Virus record (IMG/VR): IMGVR_UViG_3300046804_001094
Span: 1-43,869 of that record
Reading direction: 5' to 3' (one strand)
Length of the DNA: 43,869 nt
Source of the DNA: a virus
Positions 4,857-13,600 of the stretch are shown piece after piece. The notes under the pieces were generated by a model. The model worked only from the letters and a program-made list of their open reading frames with translations, was not told where the DNA came from and did no database searches. Numbering within the stretch: position 1 is the stretch's first letter; each line of letters starts with the position of its first letter. A program made the position numbers and the translations under genes.

Positions 4857-5789
4857 ATGAAAATTGCAGTTTACACAATTGCATTAAATGAAGAAGAATT
4901 TGTAGAGAGGTGGTACAATTCCGTCAAAGATGCTGACTATATTCTGATTGCCGATACAGGCTCTACTGACCGTACCGTTGAGATTGCAAAATCTCTTGGA
5001 ATTAACGTATTCAACATTTCTATCAAACCATTTCGCTTTGACGATGCTCGTAATGCAGCCCTAGCCCTTATTCCAGGAGACATAGATATGTGCGTATCTC
5101 TTGACATGGATGAAGTAATCTCAGAGGGCTGGAGAGCAGAACTTGAAAAGATGACTGGTAATCAGATTACTTATGTTTTTAATAATGACCATGCTAAGTA
5201 TAGTTTTGTGAATAATCGTATTCATTCTCGTCATGGATACCGCTGGAAATTCCTAATGCACGAGGGTATCGTTCAAGATAGAACCTTGCCAGACATCCAG
5301 TTCTGTAACATGATTGAAGTAACGCACATTCCAAATCGTGACAAACCAAGAAATCAATATTTAGATTTAATTAAGGCTGCTTTAGACGAGAATCCAAACA
5401 TTACAAGATATTACAAATATTATACCGATGCCCTTGTTTCTTTAGAAAGATTTGAAGAGGCTGAAGAATATTATTTAAAGATGCTAGAGGTTCCAGGATT
5501 TAGTAATTACGATTCTGCACATGTATATAGAATCTTGTCTAAAATAATTCCAGATAAATTTGGTGAATACATCCTGTGTTGTCTTGGGGAAGCACCAGAT
5601 AGACGTGAGCCATATTACTATATTGCTAGGTGGTATGGAGAGCAAGAAAGATGGGAAGAATGTTTGGATTGGTGTGAGAAAGCACTAAATATCCAAAATA
5701 TAACAGTTGATATATTTAAAGATAATGACGCTTGGGGAGAACCTATGTTAGAATTATATAAGAACGCAAAGGAAAAGGCTACAAAATAA
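4857..5789 (+). CDS. Family 2 glycosyltransferase with helical C-domain, copy 1 (310 aa)
   Basis: The N-terminal 110 residues are a GT-A domain: TIALNEEEFV, the nucleotide-binding ADTGSTD (32-38) and the metal-binding DMD (83-85). The C-terminal half has TPR-like helices (YYKYYTDALVSLERFEEAEEYY). It resembles the SunS-like transferases that put sugars on peptides, and phage copies often sit beside tail genes. The likely target is a phage structural protein or a host surface component, which is inference. Its stop overlaps the ATG of its paralogue. Confidence 0.85.
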   Translation: MKIAVYTIALNEEEFVERWYNSVKDADYILIADTGSTDRTVEIAKSLGINVFNISIKPFRFDDARNAALALIPGDIDMCVSLDMDEVISEGWRAELEKMTGNQITYVFNNDHAKYSFVNNRIHSRHGYRWKFLMHEGIVQDRTLPDIQFCNMIEVTHIPNRDKPRNQYLDLIKAALDENPNITRYYKYYTDALVSLERFEEAEEYYLKMLEVPGFSNYDSAHVYRILSKIIPDKFGEYILCCLGEAPDRREPYYYIARWYGEQERWEECLDWCEKALNIQNITVDIFKDNDAWGEPMLELYKNAKEKATK

Positions 5790-6823
5790 TGAAGATTGCA
5801 GTATACACAATTGCTCTTAATGAAGAGAAGCATGTCGAACGCTGGTATAATTCTGCTAAAGATGCAGACTATTTGCTTATTGCAGATACTGGCTCAACCG
5901 ATAAAACAAAACGCATTGCCAAGAAACTTGGAATTAAGGTAGTAGATATATCAATCAAACCATGGCGTTTTGATGATGCTAGAAACGCTGCACTTGCTTT
6001 ACTACCAGATGATATAGATTATTGTATATCTATGGATATGGATGAGACACTATCAGAAGGCTGGCGTGAGTGCCTTGAAAAAATGACAGGTGACCAAATT
6101 GAATATAAATTTAATTTGACATTTAGGGATGAGGCAGAAACAGACCCAGATGAGACTTTTATTAATAACAGAATTCACAAGCGTCATGGATTTAGATGGC
6201 ATTGGCTTATGCATGAAGCAGTTCTTCCAGATAGAACCGAAAATAGAAAGCAGTTTTGCGAAGGATTAGAAGTATCACATCATCCAGACATAGAAAAATC
6301 TCGTGAACAGTATAATCAAATGATTGAAGATGCTTTTATAGAAAATCCTACAATTTCAAGATATTACATTTATCACGCATTGCAACTGCTCAGATTTAAC
6401 AGAGTAGAAGAGGCTAGAGAAGTTCTAAAATCATTAACAAAATTAAAAGATGTTAGTAATACAGACCTGGCTCTTACATATAGAGTTCTGGGAATGACTG
6501 GAAAATTTAAGATTTTAAACTATATGAGGTCAATAATTATATGTCCAACTAGAGAAACATATACGAGCATTGCAATTTACTACTATAATAAGGAAGATTG
6601 GTTCAGGGCTTACTATTTTGCAAAAAAGGCGGAATCCATTAAAATCAAAACACTAAGTATTTTTAGAGACCAATCAGTATGGAGATACCTGCCTTTTAAC
6701 ATAATGACTTCAGCCAAATACAATATGAAACTATTTAAATGGTCTAAGTCGTACAAGGTGAACAGAAAAGACATCAATATTAAGTCTCCAATATCCCAAA
6801 ACTTCAAGTTATTTGAAGACTAG
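5789..6823 (+). CDS. Family 2 glycosyltransferase, copy 2 (344 aa)
   Basis: This is a clear paralogue of the preceding gene: the first 90 residues share long stretches, including ADTGSTDKT and SMDMDE (DXD at 83-85). It has an extra insert near residues 110-125 and a longer basic C-terminus. The C-terminal halves are more different than the catalytic domains, as expected if acceptor or partner choice diverged after duplication. It begins with TAATG coupling. Confidence 0.85.
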   Translation: MKIAVYTIALNEEKHVERWYNSAKDADYLLIADTGSTDKTKRIAKKLGIKVVDISIKPWRFDDARNAALALLPDDIDYCISMDMDETLSEGWRECLEKMTGDQIEYKFNLTFRDEAETDPDETFINNRIHKRHGFRWHWLMHEAVLPDRTENRKQFCEGLEVSHHPDIEKSREQYNQMIEDAFIENPTISRYYIYHALQLLRFNRVEEAREVLKSLTKLKDVSNTDLALTYRVLGMTGKFKILNYMRSIIICPTRETYTSIAIYYYNKEDWFRAYYFAKKAESIKIKTLSIFRDQSVWRYLPFNIMTSAKYNMKLFKWSKSYKVNRKDINIKSPISQNFKLFED

Positions 6824-6830
6824 ACTATGC

Positions 6831-6836
6831 TATAAT
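6831..6836 (+). promoter_or_regulatory. Leaderless extended -10 promoter
   Basis: TGCTATAAT ends six bases before ATG 6843. There is no Shine-Dalgarno site between. Confidence 0.65.
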
Positions 6837-6842
6837 TAATCT

Positions 6843-7358
6843 ATGAGTTCACAAGTAGGCACAGGCACATCCTATCCAATTACAATACCAGATTATTCAG
6901 ATACCGCAGATATTCAGGTAGCACTACAATTATTGGCATATGGAACAACATCCACACCAGCAAACAATGCTGGAATATTAACAAGTTCCGTATTTGGAAA
7001 AATTATCTATGGTGTTCAACCAAACCCAACATCAATAAACTCAACTGCAACCCTTACAATTGCACAATTACTAACATACATTATAACCTCAGCCCCATCA
7101 TCAGCAATAAATCTAACACTTCCAACAGGAACCCTTAGCGATACTGGAATCAATGGAGCAGGGCAGGTATCAGCAAACAACACATCGTTTGACTGGTCAA
7201 TCATAAACACAAGTTCTACTACTGGTGCAACGGTAACTGTTTTGGCTGGAACAGCACACACAATTGTTGGGTCTGCAACCGTAGCAATTGGAACATCTGC
7301 TAGATTTAGAACTAGAAAAACAGCAACAAATACTTTTGTCACATATCGTATTGCTTAA
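6843..7358 (+). CDS. Fibre/tail-associated structural protein (171 aa)
   Basis: The protein is Thr/Ser/Ala-rich. Its C-terminal strand block (DWSIINTSSTTGATVTVLAG, ending TNTFVTYRIA) is typical of beta-rich phage fibre tips. The N-terminal part is helical (IQVALQLLAYGTT) and may mediate attachment. It meets the minus-strand lipoprotein gene stop to stop with no space between. The start is leaderless by the promoter at 6831-6836. Confidence 0.6.
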   Translation: MSSQVGTGTSYPITIPDYSDTADIQVALQLLAYGTTSTPANNAGILTSSVFGKIIYGVQPNPTSINSTATLTIAQLLTYIITSAPSSAINLTLPTGTLSDTGINGAGQVSANNTSFDWSIINTSSTTGATVTVLAGTAHTIVGSATVAIGTSARFRTRKTATNTFVTYRIA

Positions 7359-7907
7359 TTAGGCTGTCGGAACAATCCTTATAAAAACAATTCTGTTATT
7401 CTTATAATTAGACAATGGCTCAATTATTGTAGTTCCTGCTCCTGAGTTCGCATTAACTACCTTGCCTTTTCCAATATAGATTGCTGAGTGATAAAAACTC
7501 TTATAACCCTTATATCCAAATATAACGATATCTCCAAGTTTTGGGGTAGACACTCTTTTGCCAACCTTAGATTGTGCAGTAGCAGAATGAGGCAAGGTTT
7601 TTCCGAATTGCTCATACATCCACCGAACCATTCCAGAACAGTCCCAACCATATGGGCTAGAGCCAGCAAAAACATATGGAGTTTTGTTTACACGATGAAA
7701 TATCTTCATAATAGTTTCGTGCATCTTTGTTGTATTGTTGCTAATTGTTGCATTATAAATAAGGCGAGTTGAAACATCAACTTGATTTTTAACAACCACC
7801 TTTGTAGTAGGTATTTCAATAGCCTGGGATTGAGGGGTAACACAACCAGTCAAAGTCAAACTTAAAATTCCTGTAGCGAGTAATCTTTTGATTTTTAAAT
7901 TATTCAT
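7359..7907 (-). CDS. NlpC/P60 peptidase lipoprotein (182 aa)
   Basis: From ATG 7907 the protein has a signal peptide with the lipobox LTGC (Cys22), so export and lipid anchoring are expected. The C-terminal domain has the NlpC/P60 triad candidates: Cys90 in DCSG, His140 in YHSAIYIG and Asn152 in VVNANS. Such enzymes cut peptidoglycan stem peptides. It is the only minus-strand gene in the structural region and has its own promoter, leader hairpin and strong ribosome site (AAAGGAGG). It may be a lysis enzyme, a superinfection-exclusion factor or a lysogenic-conversion protein. Confidence 0.8.
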   Translation of the reverse strand: MNNLKIKRLLATGILSLTLTGCVTPQSQAIEIPTTKVVVKNQVDVSTRLIYNATISNNTTKMHETIMKIFHRVNKTPYVFAGSSPYGWDCSGMVRWMYEQFGKTLPHSATAQSKVGKRVSTPKLGDIVIFGYKGYKSFYHSAIYIGKGKVVNANSGAGTTIIEPLSNYKNNRIVFIRIVPTA

Positions 7908-7927
7908 ATTTTCCTCCTTTAATGGAA

Positions 7928-7948
7928 AAACACCTTGTTGAAGGGTGT
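7928..7948 (-). terminator. Leader hairpin with T-run before the lipoprotein gene
   Basis: On the minus strand ACACCCTT and AAGGTGT can pair, directly followed by TTTTT. This lies between the predicted start of transcription and the ribosome site of the lipoprotein gene, so it looks like an attenuator-type terminator. Confidence 0.45.
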
Positions 7949-7957
7949 CGTGTATCA

Positions 7958-7963
7958 ATTATA
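7958..7963 (-). promoter_or_regulatory. Extended -10 promoter, minus strand
   Basis: TGGTATAAT on the minus strand, about 50 bases upstream of the lipoprotein ATG. It is divergent from the plus-strand promoter at 7998-8003. Confidence 0.65.
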
Positions 7964-7997
7964 CCACCGTTTGACCACCAACACAAGTCCTTTATGC

Positions 7998-8003
7998 TAT
8001 AAT
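7998..8003 (+). promoter_or_regulatory. Extended -10 promoter
   Basis: TGCTATAAT followed by a 20-base leader with the ribosome site AAGGAGAG before ATG 8031. Confidence 0.7.
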
Positions 8004-8030
8004 AGACTCATCACAATTAAGGAGAGAATC

Positions 8031-8267
8031 ATGTCTATTGATTTTAATTCACTGCTGACTCTAGAAGAGAGAAAAGCGGTAGTTACACAGAGAGTACAAC
8101 AGTTGGCTGTAGAAGCATACCAGTTGACTCTTAATCTAAATGTTCTAAATGCACAAGAAGAGCCTAATGAACAAGCACTTACCGAAATTAACAATAACCT
8201 GTCAATTTTGGAACAGATGATTAATGTTTATAAGGAAGAATTGGCATCACTGGGAGATTCTGAATAA
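8031..8267 (+). CDS. Small coiled-coil protein (78 aa)
   Basis: From ATG 8031 (MSIDFNSLLT) the protein is helical with two long amphipathic stretches that suggest a helical hairpin or coiled coil (QRVQQLAVEAYQLTLNLNVL, then NNLSILEQMINVYKEEL). A longer frame from 7935 passes through the promoter and is rejected. Unlike most neighbours it has a full Shine-Dalgarno site, so good expression is likely. It could be a fibre-assembly helper; this is a guess from position. Confidence 0.65.
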   Translation: MSIDFNSLLTLEERKAVVTQRVQQLAVEAYQLTLNLNVLNAQEEPNEQALTEINNNLSILEQMINVYKEELASLGDSE

Positions 8268-8272
8268 GCAAC

Positions 8273-8578
8273 ATGTCCGTAATAATTCAGCACAAGAGGG
8301 GGACAGCAAGCCAATGGACTTCGCTTAATCCCACTCTTGAGGCTGGAGAAGTAGGATGGGAAAGTGATACCAATAGATTTAAAATTGGTACTGGTAGTAC
8401 AGTTTGGACTTCCCTTCCATATTTTGACCAAACAGTTTTAAACTTACTAGAAAACTCCTTTGACTTTGTTCCAACTTTTATACAATCCACAGCCCCTACA
8501 ACCACAGCAACACAATATGTTTGGTGGGATACATCACAAACAAATAACCTGACTTTATGGATTCAGGATGGTGTATAA
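8273..8578 (+). CDS. Mtd_N-like adhesin domain protein (101 aa)
   Basis: The N-terminal half (HKRGTASQW, LEAGEVGWESDTNRFKIGTG, WTSLPYF) matches the conserved signature of the N-terminal domain of the Bordetella phage major tropism determinant and many phage fibre heads. The C-terminal part is Thr-rich. In this phage it stands alone rather than as the front of a long fibre, so it may join the neighbouring proteins as a subunit. Its stop lies inside the -10 box of the next gene. Confidence 0.75.
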   Translation: MSVIIQHKRGTASQWTSLNPTLEAGEVGWESDTNRFKIGTGSTVWTSLPYFDQTVLNLLENSFDFVPTFIQSTAPTTTATQYVWWDTSQTNNLTLWIQDGV

Positions 8579-8579
8579 T
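8574..8579 (+). promoter_or_regulatory. Leaderless -10 promoter overlapping a stop codon
   Basis: GTGTATAAT holds the TAA stop of the previous gene and ends six bases before ATG 8586. Confidence 0.6.
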
Positions 8580-8585
8580 TAAACT

Positions 8586-8870
8586 ATGGCTCTTAGAAAT
8601 GCATTTGATAATTTAGGTACAGAATCTGCTTTACGCAGAATTGCCAGCATGCTCAATTTCGCCAGAACATCTTCTGACCAACTTCGTGTTATTGTTGATA
8701 ACCAACAGGCTGTTTCAATTTACAGCCGAAACTCATCAACAACATTGACAAACTCAACATTAAACTATAATGATGCTGCTGCTTGGAATGCTGTAGACGC
8801 TAGAGACCCAATTAGACAGCAATATCGTGCTAATGCAAACTTTACAGCAAAGAATAGGTGGACATACTAA
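8586..8870 (+). CDS. Hypothetical structural protein (94 aa)
   Basis: The protein begins MALRNAFDNLGTESALRRIA, is helical in the first third and polar after that, and ends FTAKNRWTY. No family is recognised. The leaderless start and TAATG coupling to the next gene suggest it belongs with the propeller-like protein that follows. Confidence 0.6.
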   Translation: MALRNAFDNLGTESALRRIASMLNFARTSSDQLRVIVDNQQAVSIYSRNSSTTLTNSTLNYNDAAAWNAVDARDPIRQQYRANANFTAKNRWTY

Positions 8871-10336
8871 TGGCATGGGCAAGCAATCTTAGAAAGGGAA
8901 CAGACTTACCAACATGGGATTGGTTGGCTTTTTTCCCACAAGGTTCATCGTATCATGGAACAGACCATGTTTACGATGGAACAAGATATATATATTGGGT
9001 TGTTCAATTTGGTTCAACTGGTGCAGCATCTACAACCCAATTACTTAGATTCGATACTTGGACAGAAGGTTGGCAATATTTAACAACAACAACAAGCGGA
9101 TATACTGGTGTTGCATTGGAATATGACCCAGTTAGAAATGTCTTATACATGACAACTGGTAACGCAACAACAGAATGGCGTGTATTTAATCTAAATACTA
9201 CAAACGTAACAATTGCAAACCAGGTTTGTACACCATTTACATTGCAGACAATTCCAACAGTACTTCCTGCATCAGCAGGTCTTGGAGCATCCCTAACACT
9301 TGCTGATGACGTTAGGTTCACAGACTCTGCGATTTCTGGAACTGCCAATGGAGGCTCGTCTACAACAATTACGGTTGATTCTACAACCACAAATGCAAAC
9401 CAAGGACAAGTTGGTATGGCAGTTAGGATGACATCTGGAACATATTCTGGTCAGAGAAGAATTATCTCTGCTGTTGCCACTTCTGGAACAACATTGACAA
9501 TTACTGTATCATCTGCTTTTGGTGGTAACATTGTTTCTGGAAACACATTTATAATTGAATATCCACAGGGAACAGCAACAGCAACTTTTAATACCACTAC
9601 ACTTGCAGACACAAACCAGGCATGGGCAACAAACTTCTATGCAAACATGGATGTTGTAATTACTGCTGGAACTGGCGTTGGTCAGCGTAGACGCATTACA
9701 TCGAATACCGCAACAGTTTTAACATTAGCATCAACAGTTACAGGAAACGCAAGAACAGGTGCTTGGGCAACGCAACCAGACGCTACATCAACATACAAAA
9801 TTGTTCCATCGTCAGACTTCCTATATTACATAAACGGAACAAACACTCAGACAATGTATAAGATTGATGTGAATACAGGTGCTAATGCTACCACATGGAC
9901 AACGCTTGGCACAATTACAGGAGCAGTTCAGGGTGGTGGTGCCATGGAACACGGAAGAGCACAGTCTCCATTTGTTTTGTACATTCTTCGTGGAAATGGT
10001 ACATCAAATATATACCAGTACAATATTGGATTAAACACCTTTACATCATTACCAACAACATACTTTGTTTCTGAAACTTTTAATACAGGAGCAAGCATGA
10101 CGGTTTTGGAGGATAACAATAGACTTTGGTTTTTGAAAGAATCCTCTACAAGGCTTTATTCTATGCGATTGTCGGATGGAGTTGTAGAAACTGCAGGAAC
10201 ATTGCCCTATGCAGCACCTGCTGCCTATGACGGTCACAGAGCAGAGTATGTAAAATCAGTAGATGGTGTTAAATGGGTTTATGTACTTCGTGCAGGTGGA
10301 CAAGAGTTTTATAGATATGCTCTTGAATGGTTGTGA
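8870..10336 (+). CDS. Propeller-like tail/fibre protein (488 aa)
   Basis: Repeated blocks such as YDGTRYIYWV, EYDPVRNVLYM, YDGHRAEYV and WLF-type strands look like kelch or WD-type propeller blades. The propeller is split by an insert at about residues 165-300 with two internal repeats, GQRRIISA and GQRRRITS. The start is ATG 8870, which overlaps the previous stop (TAATG); an upstream in-frame start at 8858 is less likely. Carbohydrate binding at the host surface is possible. Confidence 0.65.
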   Translation: MAWASNLRKGTDLPTWDWLAFFPQGSSYHGTDHVYDGTRYIYWVVQFGSTGAASTTQLLRFDTWTEGWQYLTTTTSGYTGVALEYDPVRNVLYMTTGNATTEWRVFNLNTTNVTIANQVCTPFTLQTIPTVLPASAGLGASLTLADDVRFTDSAISGTANGGSSTTITVDSTTTNANQGQVGMAVRMTSGTYSGQRRIISAVATSGTTLTITVSSAFGGNIVSGNTFIIEYPQGTATATFNTTTLADTNQAWATNFYANMDVVITAGTGVGQRRRITSNTATVLTLASTVTGNARTGAWATQPDATSTYKIVPSSDFLYYINGTNTQTMYKIDVNTGANATTWTTLGTITGAVQGGGAMEHGRAQSPFVLYILRGNGTSNIYQYNIGLNTFTSLPTTYFVSETFNTGASMTVLEDNNRLWFLKESSTRLYSMRLSDGVVETAGTLPYAAPAAYDGHRAEYVKSVDGVKWVYVLRAGGQEFYRYALEWL

Positions 10337-10342
10337 TAGGAT

Positions 10343-10633
10343 ATGGCTCTCGAAGGCGTAATCATCACAGTTGGAACGACAGCAACAATACTATCTGACA
10401 CATCTTTTTCAGATACTATAAACTATAATTACCGTGGACAATCAGTTCTTGTTCAAAATCCATCTACCACAATAACCGTATATCTTGGCGGTAGTGATGT
10501 AACATCTTCAGTATATGGATACAAACTTTCACCAAACCAATCCGTATCCATTGACCTATATCCTGGAGAACAACTGTATGCTGCTGTTGCTTCATCTACA
10601 CAGGCTGTCAATGTGATTAGGACTGGTGTATAA
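10343..10633 (+). CDS. Small beta-rich structural protein (96 aa)
   Basis: The C-terminal half (VYLGGSDVTSSVYGYKLSP, then SIDLYPGEQLYAAVASS) is the small beta domain common in actinophage structural genes, with a 'GG-DVT' strand and a 'PGE-LYA' strand. It probably decorates a tail or fibre. A weak AGGAT site lies five bases upstream. Its stop overlaps the start of the long fibre gene. Confidence 0.65.
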   Translation: MALEGVIITVGTTATILSDTSFSDTINYNYRGQSVLVQNPSTTITVYLGGSDVTSSVYGYKLSPNQSVSIDLYPGEQLYAAVASSTQAVNVIRTGV

Positions 10634-13600
10634 TGACTAGAATAAATCCATATCTTTATATAGATGAAACAAATTTAGCAAAACTTTCTACAACAAATAC
10701 ATTTACAGGAAATCAGATTTGGAATAACTCTGTAAATCTTGGTCCAGGATTAAATGCAAGCGTTGGATTTGAGATTGGTTATACTGGTGGTTCTGCTACT
10801 ACACCATACATTGATTTTCACTCAGGTGCTACCGCAGTAGATTTTGATTCTCGCATTATTGCTTCTGGTGGAAACGGAACTTCTGGAAACGGAACATTAT
10901 CCTATACTGCTGGAGCACATAACTTTGTTGGAGCAATAACTTCTCAAAACTCTATAACAGGTCAAGCAGGTTTAGCACTATCTGGAGCATCATCTCCACT
11001 TACTTTAAATGGTTCTACTGGAACTACTGGACAAGTACTTACTTCGGCTGGTGCTGGAACAACACCAACATGGTCATCATCATTTGTTTCTACATCAGCA
11101 AGTTATTTTGCAGGGCATCATCCAGAAGGTAGAATTATGTACAACTCATATCTTACAAATGATTTTGCCAATGCCAGACTTCGTGGTTCTACAATCACCA
11201 TAACCCAAAACGGTTCAGCATACAGCGTTTCAAATGCCGATATTGATGCTATGTTTGACGGTACCGCTAGTTTTTGGAATATAAGCCCTACATCTTCATT
11301 TACTTTTCCATTAGTTATATCATTCACACTGCCCAGAACATTAACATATGGAACATGGTTGGGTATTGGATTTGGCAACTCTGGATGGAGAGCAAACAGC
11401 GTAAAGATAGAGGTATTCTCTCTTGACAGCAGTTCTTGGGTAACATTGTTAGACACAACAACAAATACTAGCGAAGATGTCTATGTTGCTGCTTCTGGTA
11501 TTACAAATGGAAATGCTACTGGTATTAGTCAAGTTAGATATACCTTGGCAAATCCTGCTAGTTCGCAATTAAGAATTGCACATATCTGGGGCTATAACTT
11601 TGCATCCGATATGTGGTCTACAACAATGATGCCTCGTGCTGGAGGTTCTTTTTATGGACCAATTTCTGCAACAACACTTTCAGATGCTATAGTTATGTCT
11701 GTTCGTGGAGCCGCTAGTGGTGGAGCAAGCATACAGACAGCAGACTTACAAAGATGGCAAACATGGGATGGTACGACAACAACAACTAGGGCAAGAATTG
11801 ATTCTGGTGGAAACCTTAAAGCAACTAACGTTGCAACACTAAATAGCATTGGTCAGATGGCAGAATCAAATAGCGGTGCATTATTTGTAATGGGCAGGGC
11901 TACAGCACAAGCATCATCTCCAGGACTGAATACTGGGACATTGTATTTTCGTGACGGAACTACTTCTGGAACGTTAAGACTTGCAACCAGGACTGGTGCA
12001 TCAGGTATTGAAGAAACAATTGTTGACAATCTATCAAGTACAGGTTCAACCGCAGGTGCACAGTTTACTGGTGCTGGTGGAGTTAGGACCGCTGGAATAA
12101 TCAATGCAAACAGTTCTCAATACGGAAACACTTTGCTTTTTGCTGCACCAGCATCAACAACATACTATTTATTGGCAACCTTGCCAACCAGCAGTGCTGG
12201 AACATACGACCACATTCAAATAGATGGTGTAGGCGGTGGTTGGGGTTACACAGACTATTCAACATATTCGTTTACATTTGCAAACAGAAATGGATTTAGT
12301 TGGAATTACAAATTATCAAATAGAGATGTTATGGCAAACTTTAAACTTAGAGCCTATTCTCAAGTTGATGGCTCAGTACAAATTTGGGCATCTGGAGAAG
12401 CAACGGCATTTTTAAAGTTCGCCTATAATATTTCATCTGCTCAAAACGTTACTACTGTAACTAATCCAGTTTCTACGACTACCGCACCATCTGGAACAGT
12501 CGTTTTTGATTCATCAAATACTGCAACCTATCCACCAGTTCAATCTATTTATGGTGGAATATCAATATTTAATACTACCACTGGAACAACTCCACTATTA
12601 GTTCGTGGTGTTTCTGGACAAACAGCAGACTTGGTAAAAATACAAAATAACACACCAACTGATTTATTTACAATTTCATCTGCTGGATTAATTACTGCCA
12701 AAGTTGTTTCTAATGCAGCAAACCAATCTCGTGGAATTATGCTATCAAACACATCTGACCTATGGCAATCAGGTCTTTATTTAAAATCAGATGGTAGTGG
12801 AAACCCAAGACTAAGTTTGCTTGCTCCCACTGGTGGCTTGGGCGAAGCGGTAAGCATAGATGCAGCAGCCAAAGTTGGTGTTGGAAACATTTCCCCAACT
12901 GCTCAACTAGATGTTGTTAGTCAATCTTCAACTCGAATAGGTCAAATTATTCGTGGAGCATCAGGTCAAGCATCAAGTTTACAGGAGTGGCAAGATTCTT
13001 CTTCAACAGTGCTAACATCAATAACATCAGCAGGAAATCTAAATACTGGTCAAATTCGTTCTGGAACAACTTCTGGTCTTGCTCAGATTACTGGTATCTC
13101 TGGTAGTGCATCAACCATTGGTATGATTATTCGTGGGGCATCAGGTCAAACAGCCAATTTACAACAGTGGCAAAATAATAGCGGAACAATTCTATCTGGC
13201 GTAACAACTACTGGTCGAATCTATTTTGGTGGTGCTCCAATATCAAACAGCAACTCTCAAGCAGCAGGTATATCTGCATATGCCGATTCTACAACCGTAA
13301 CGCCAATAGTTGTCCAAGGAACAGCGTCACAATCTGCAAATTTACAAGAATGGCAAACATCAGACGGTAGTGTCGTTGGTGCAATAAACAATGTTGGTGG
13401 TTTTTCTACCACTAATAGACTAGCAGTTGGTTTTTCTGGAGTAGTCTTAGGCACAAAGGCAATAGTTCAACCTGGGGTTGCTACCGATGTTGGTGCAATC
13501 ATTCGTGGTGCAACAAGTCAATCAGCGGACCTACAGCAATGGCAGTCATGGGACGGAACCACCGCAAGCACAGTTGCATACATATCTTCTGCAGGTTCTG

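Noticed and set aside
7935-8030. Upstream extension of the coiled-coil protein
   Set aside because: It would contain the promoter; ATG 8031 has a clear AAGGAGAG site.
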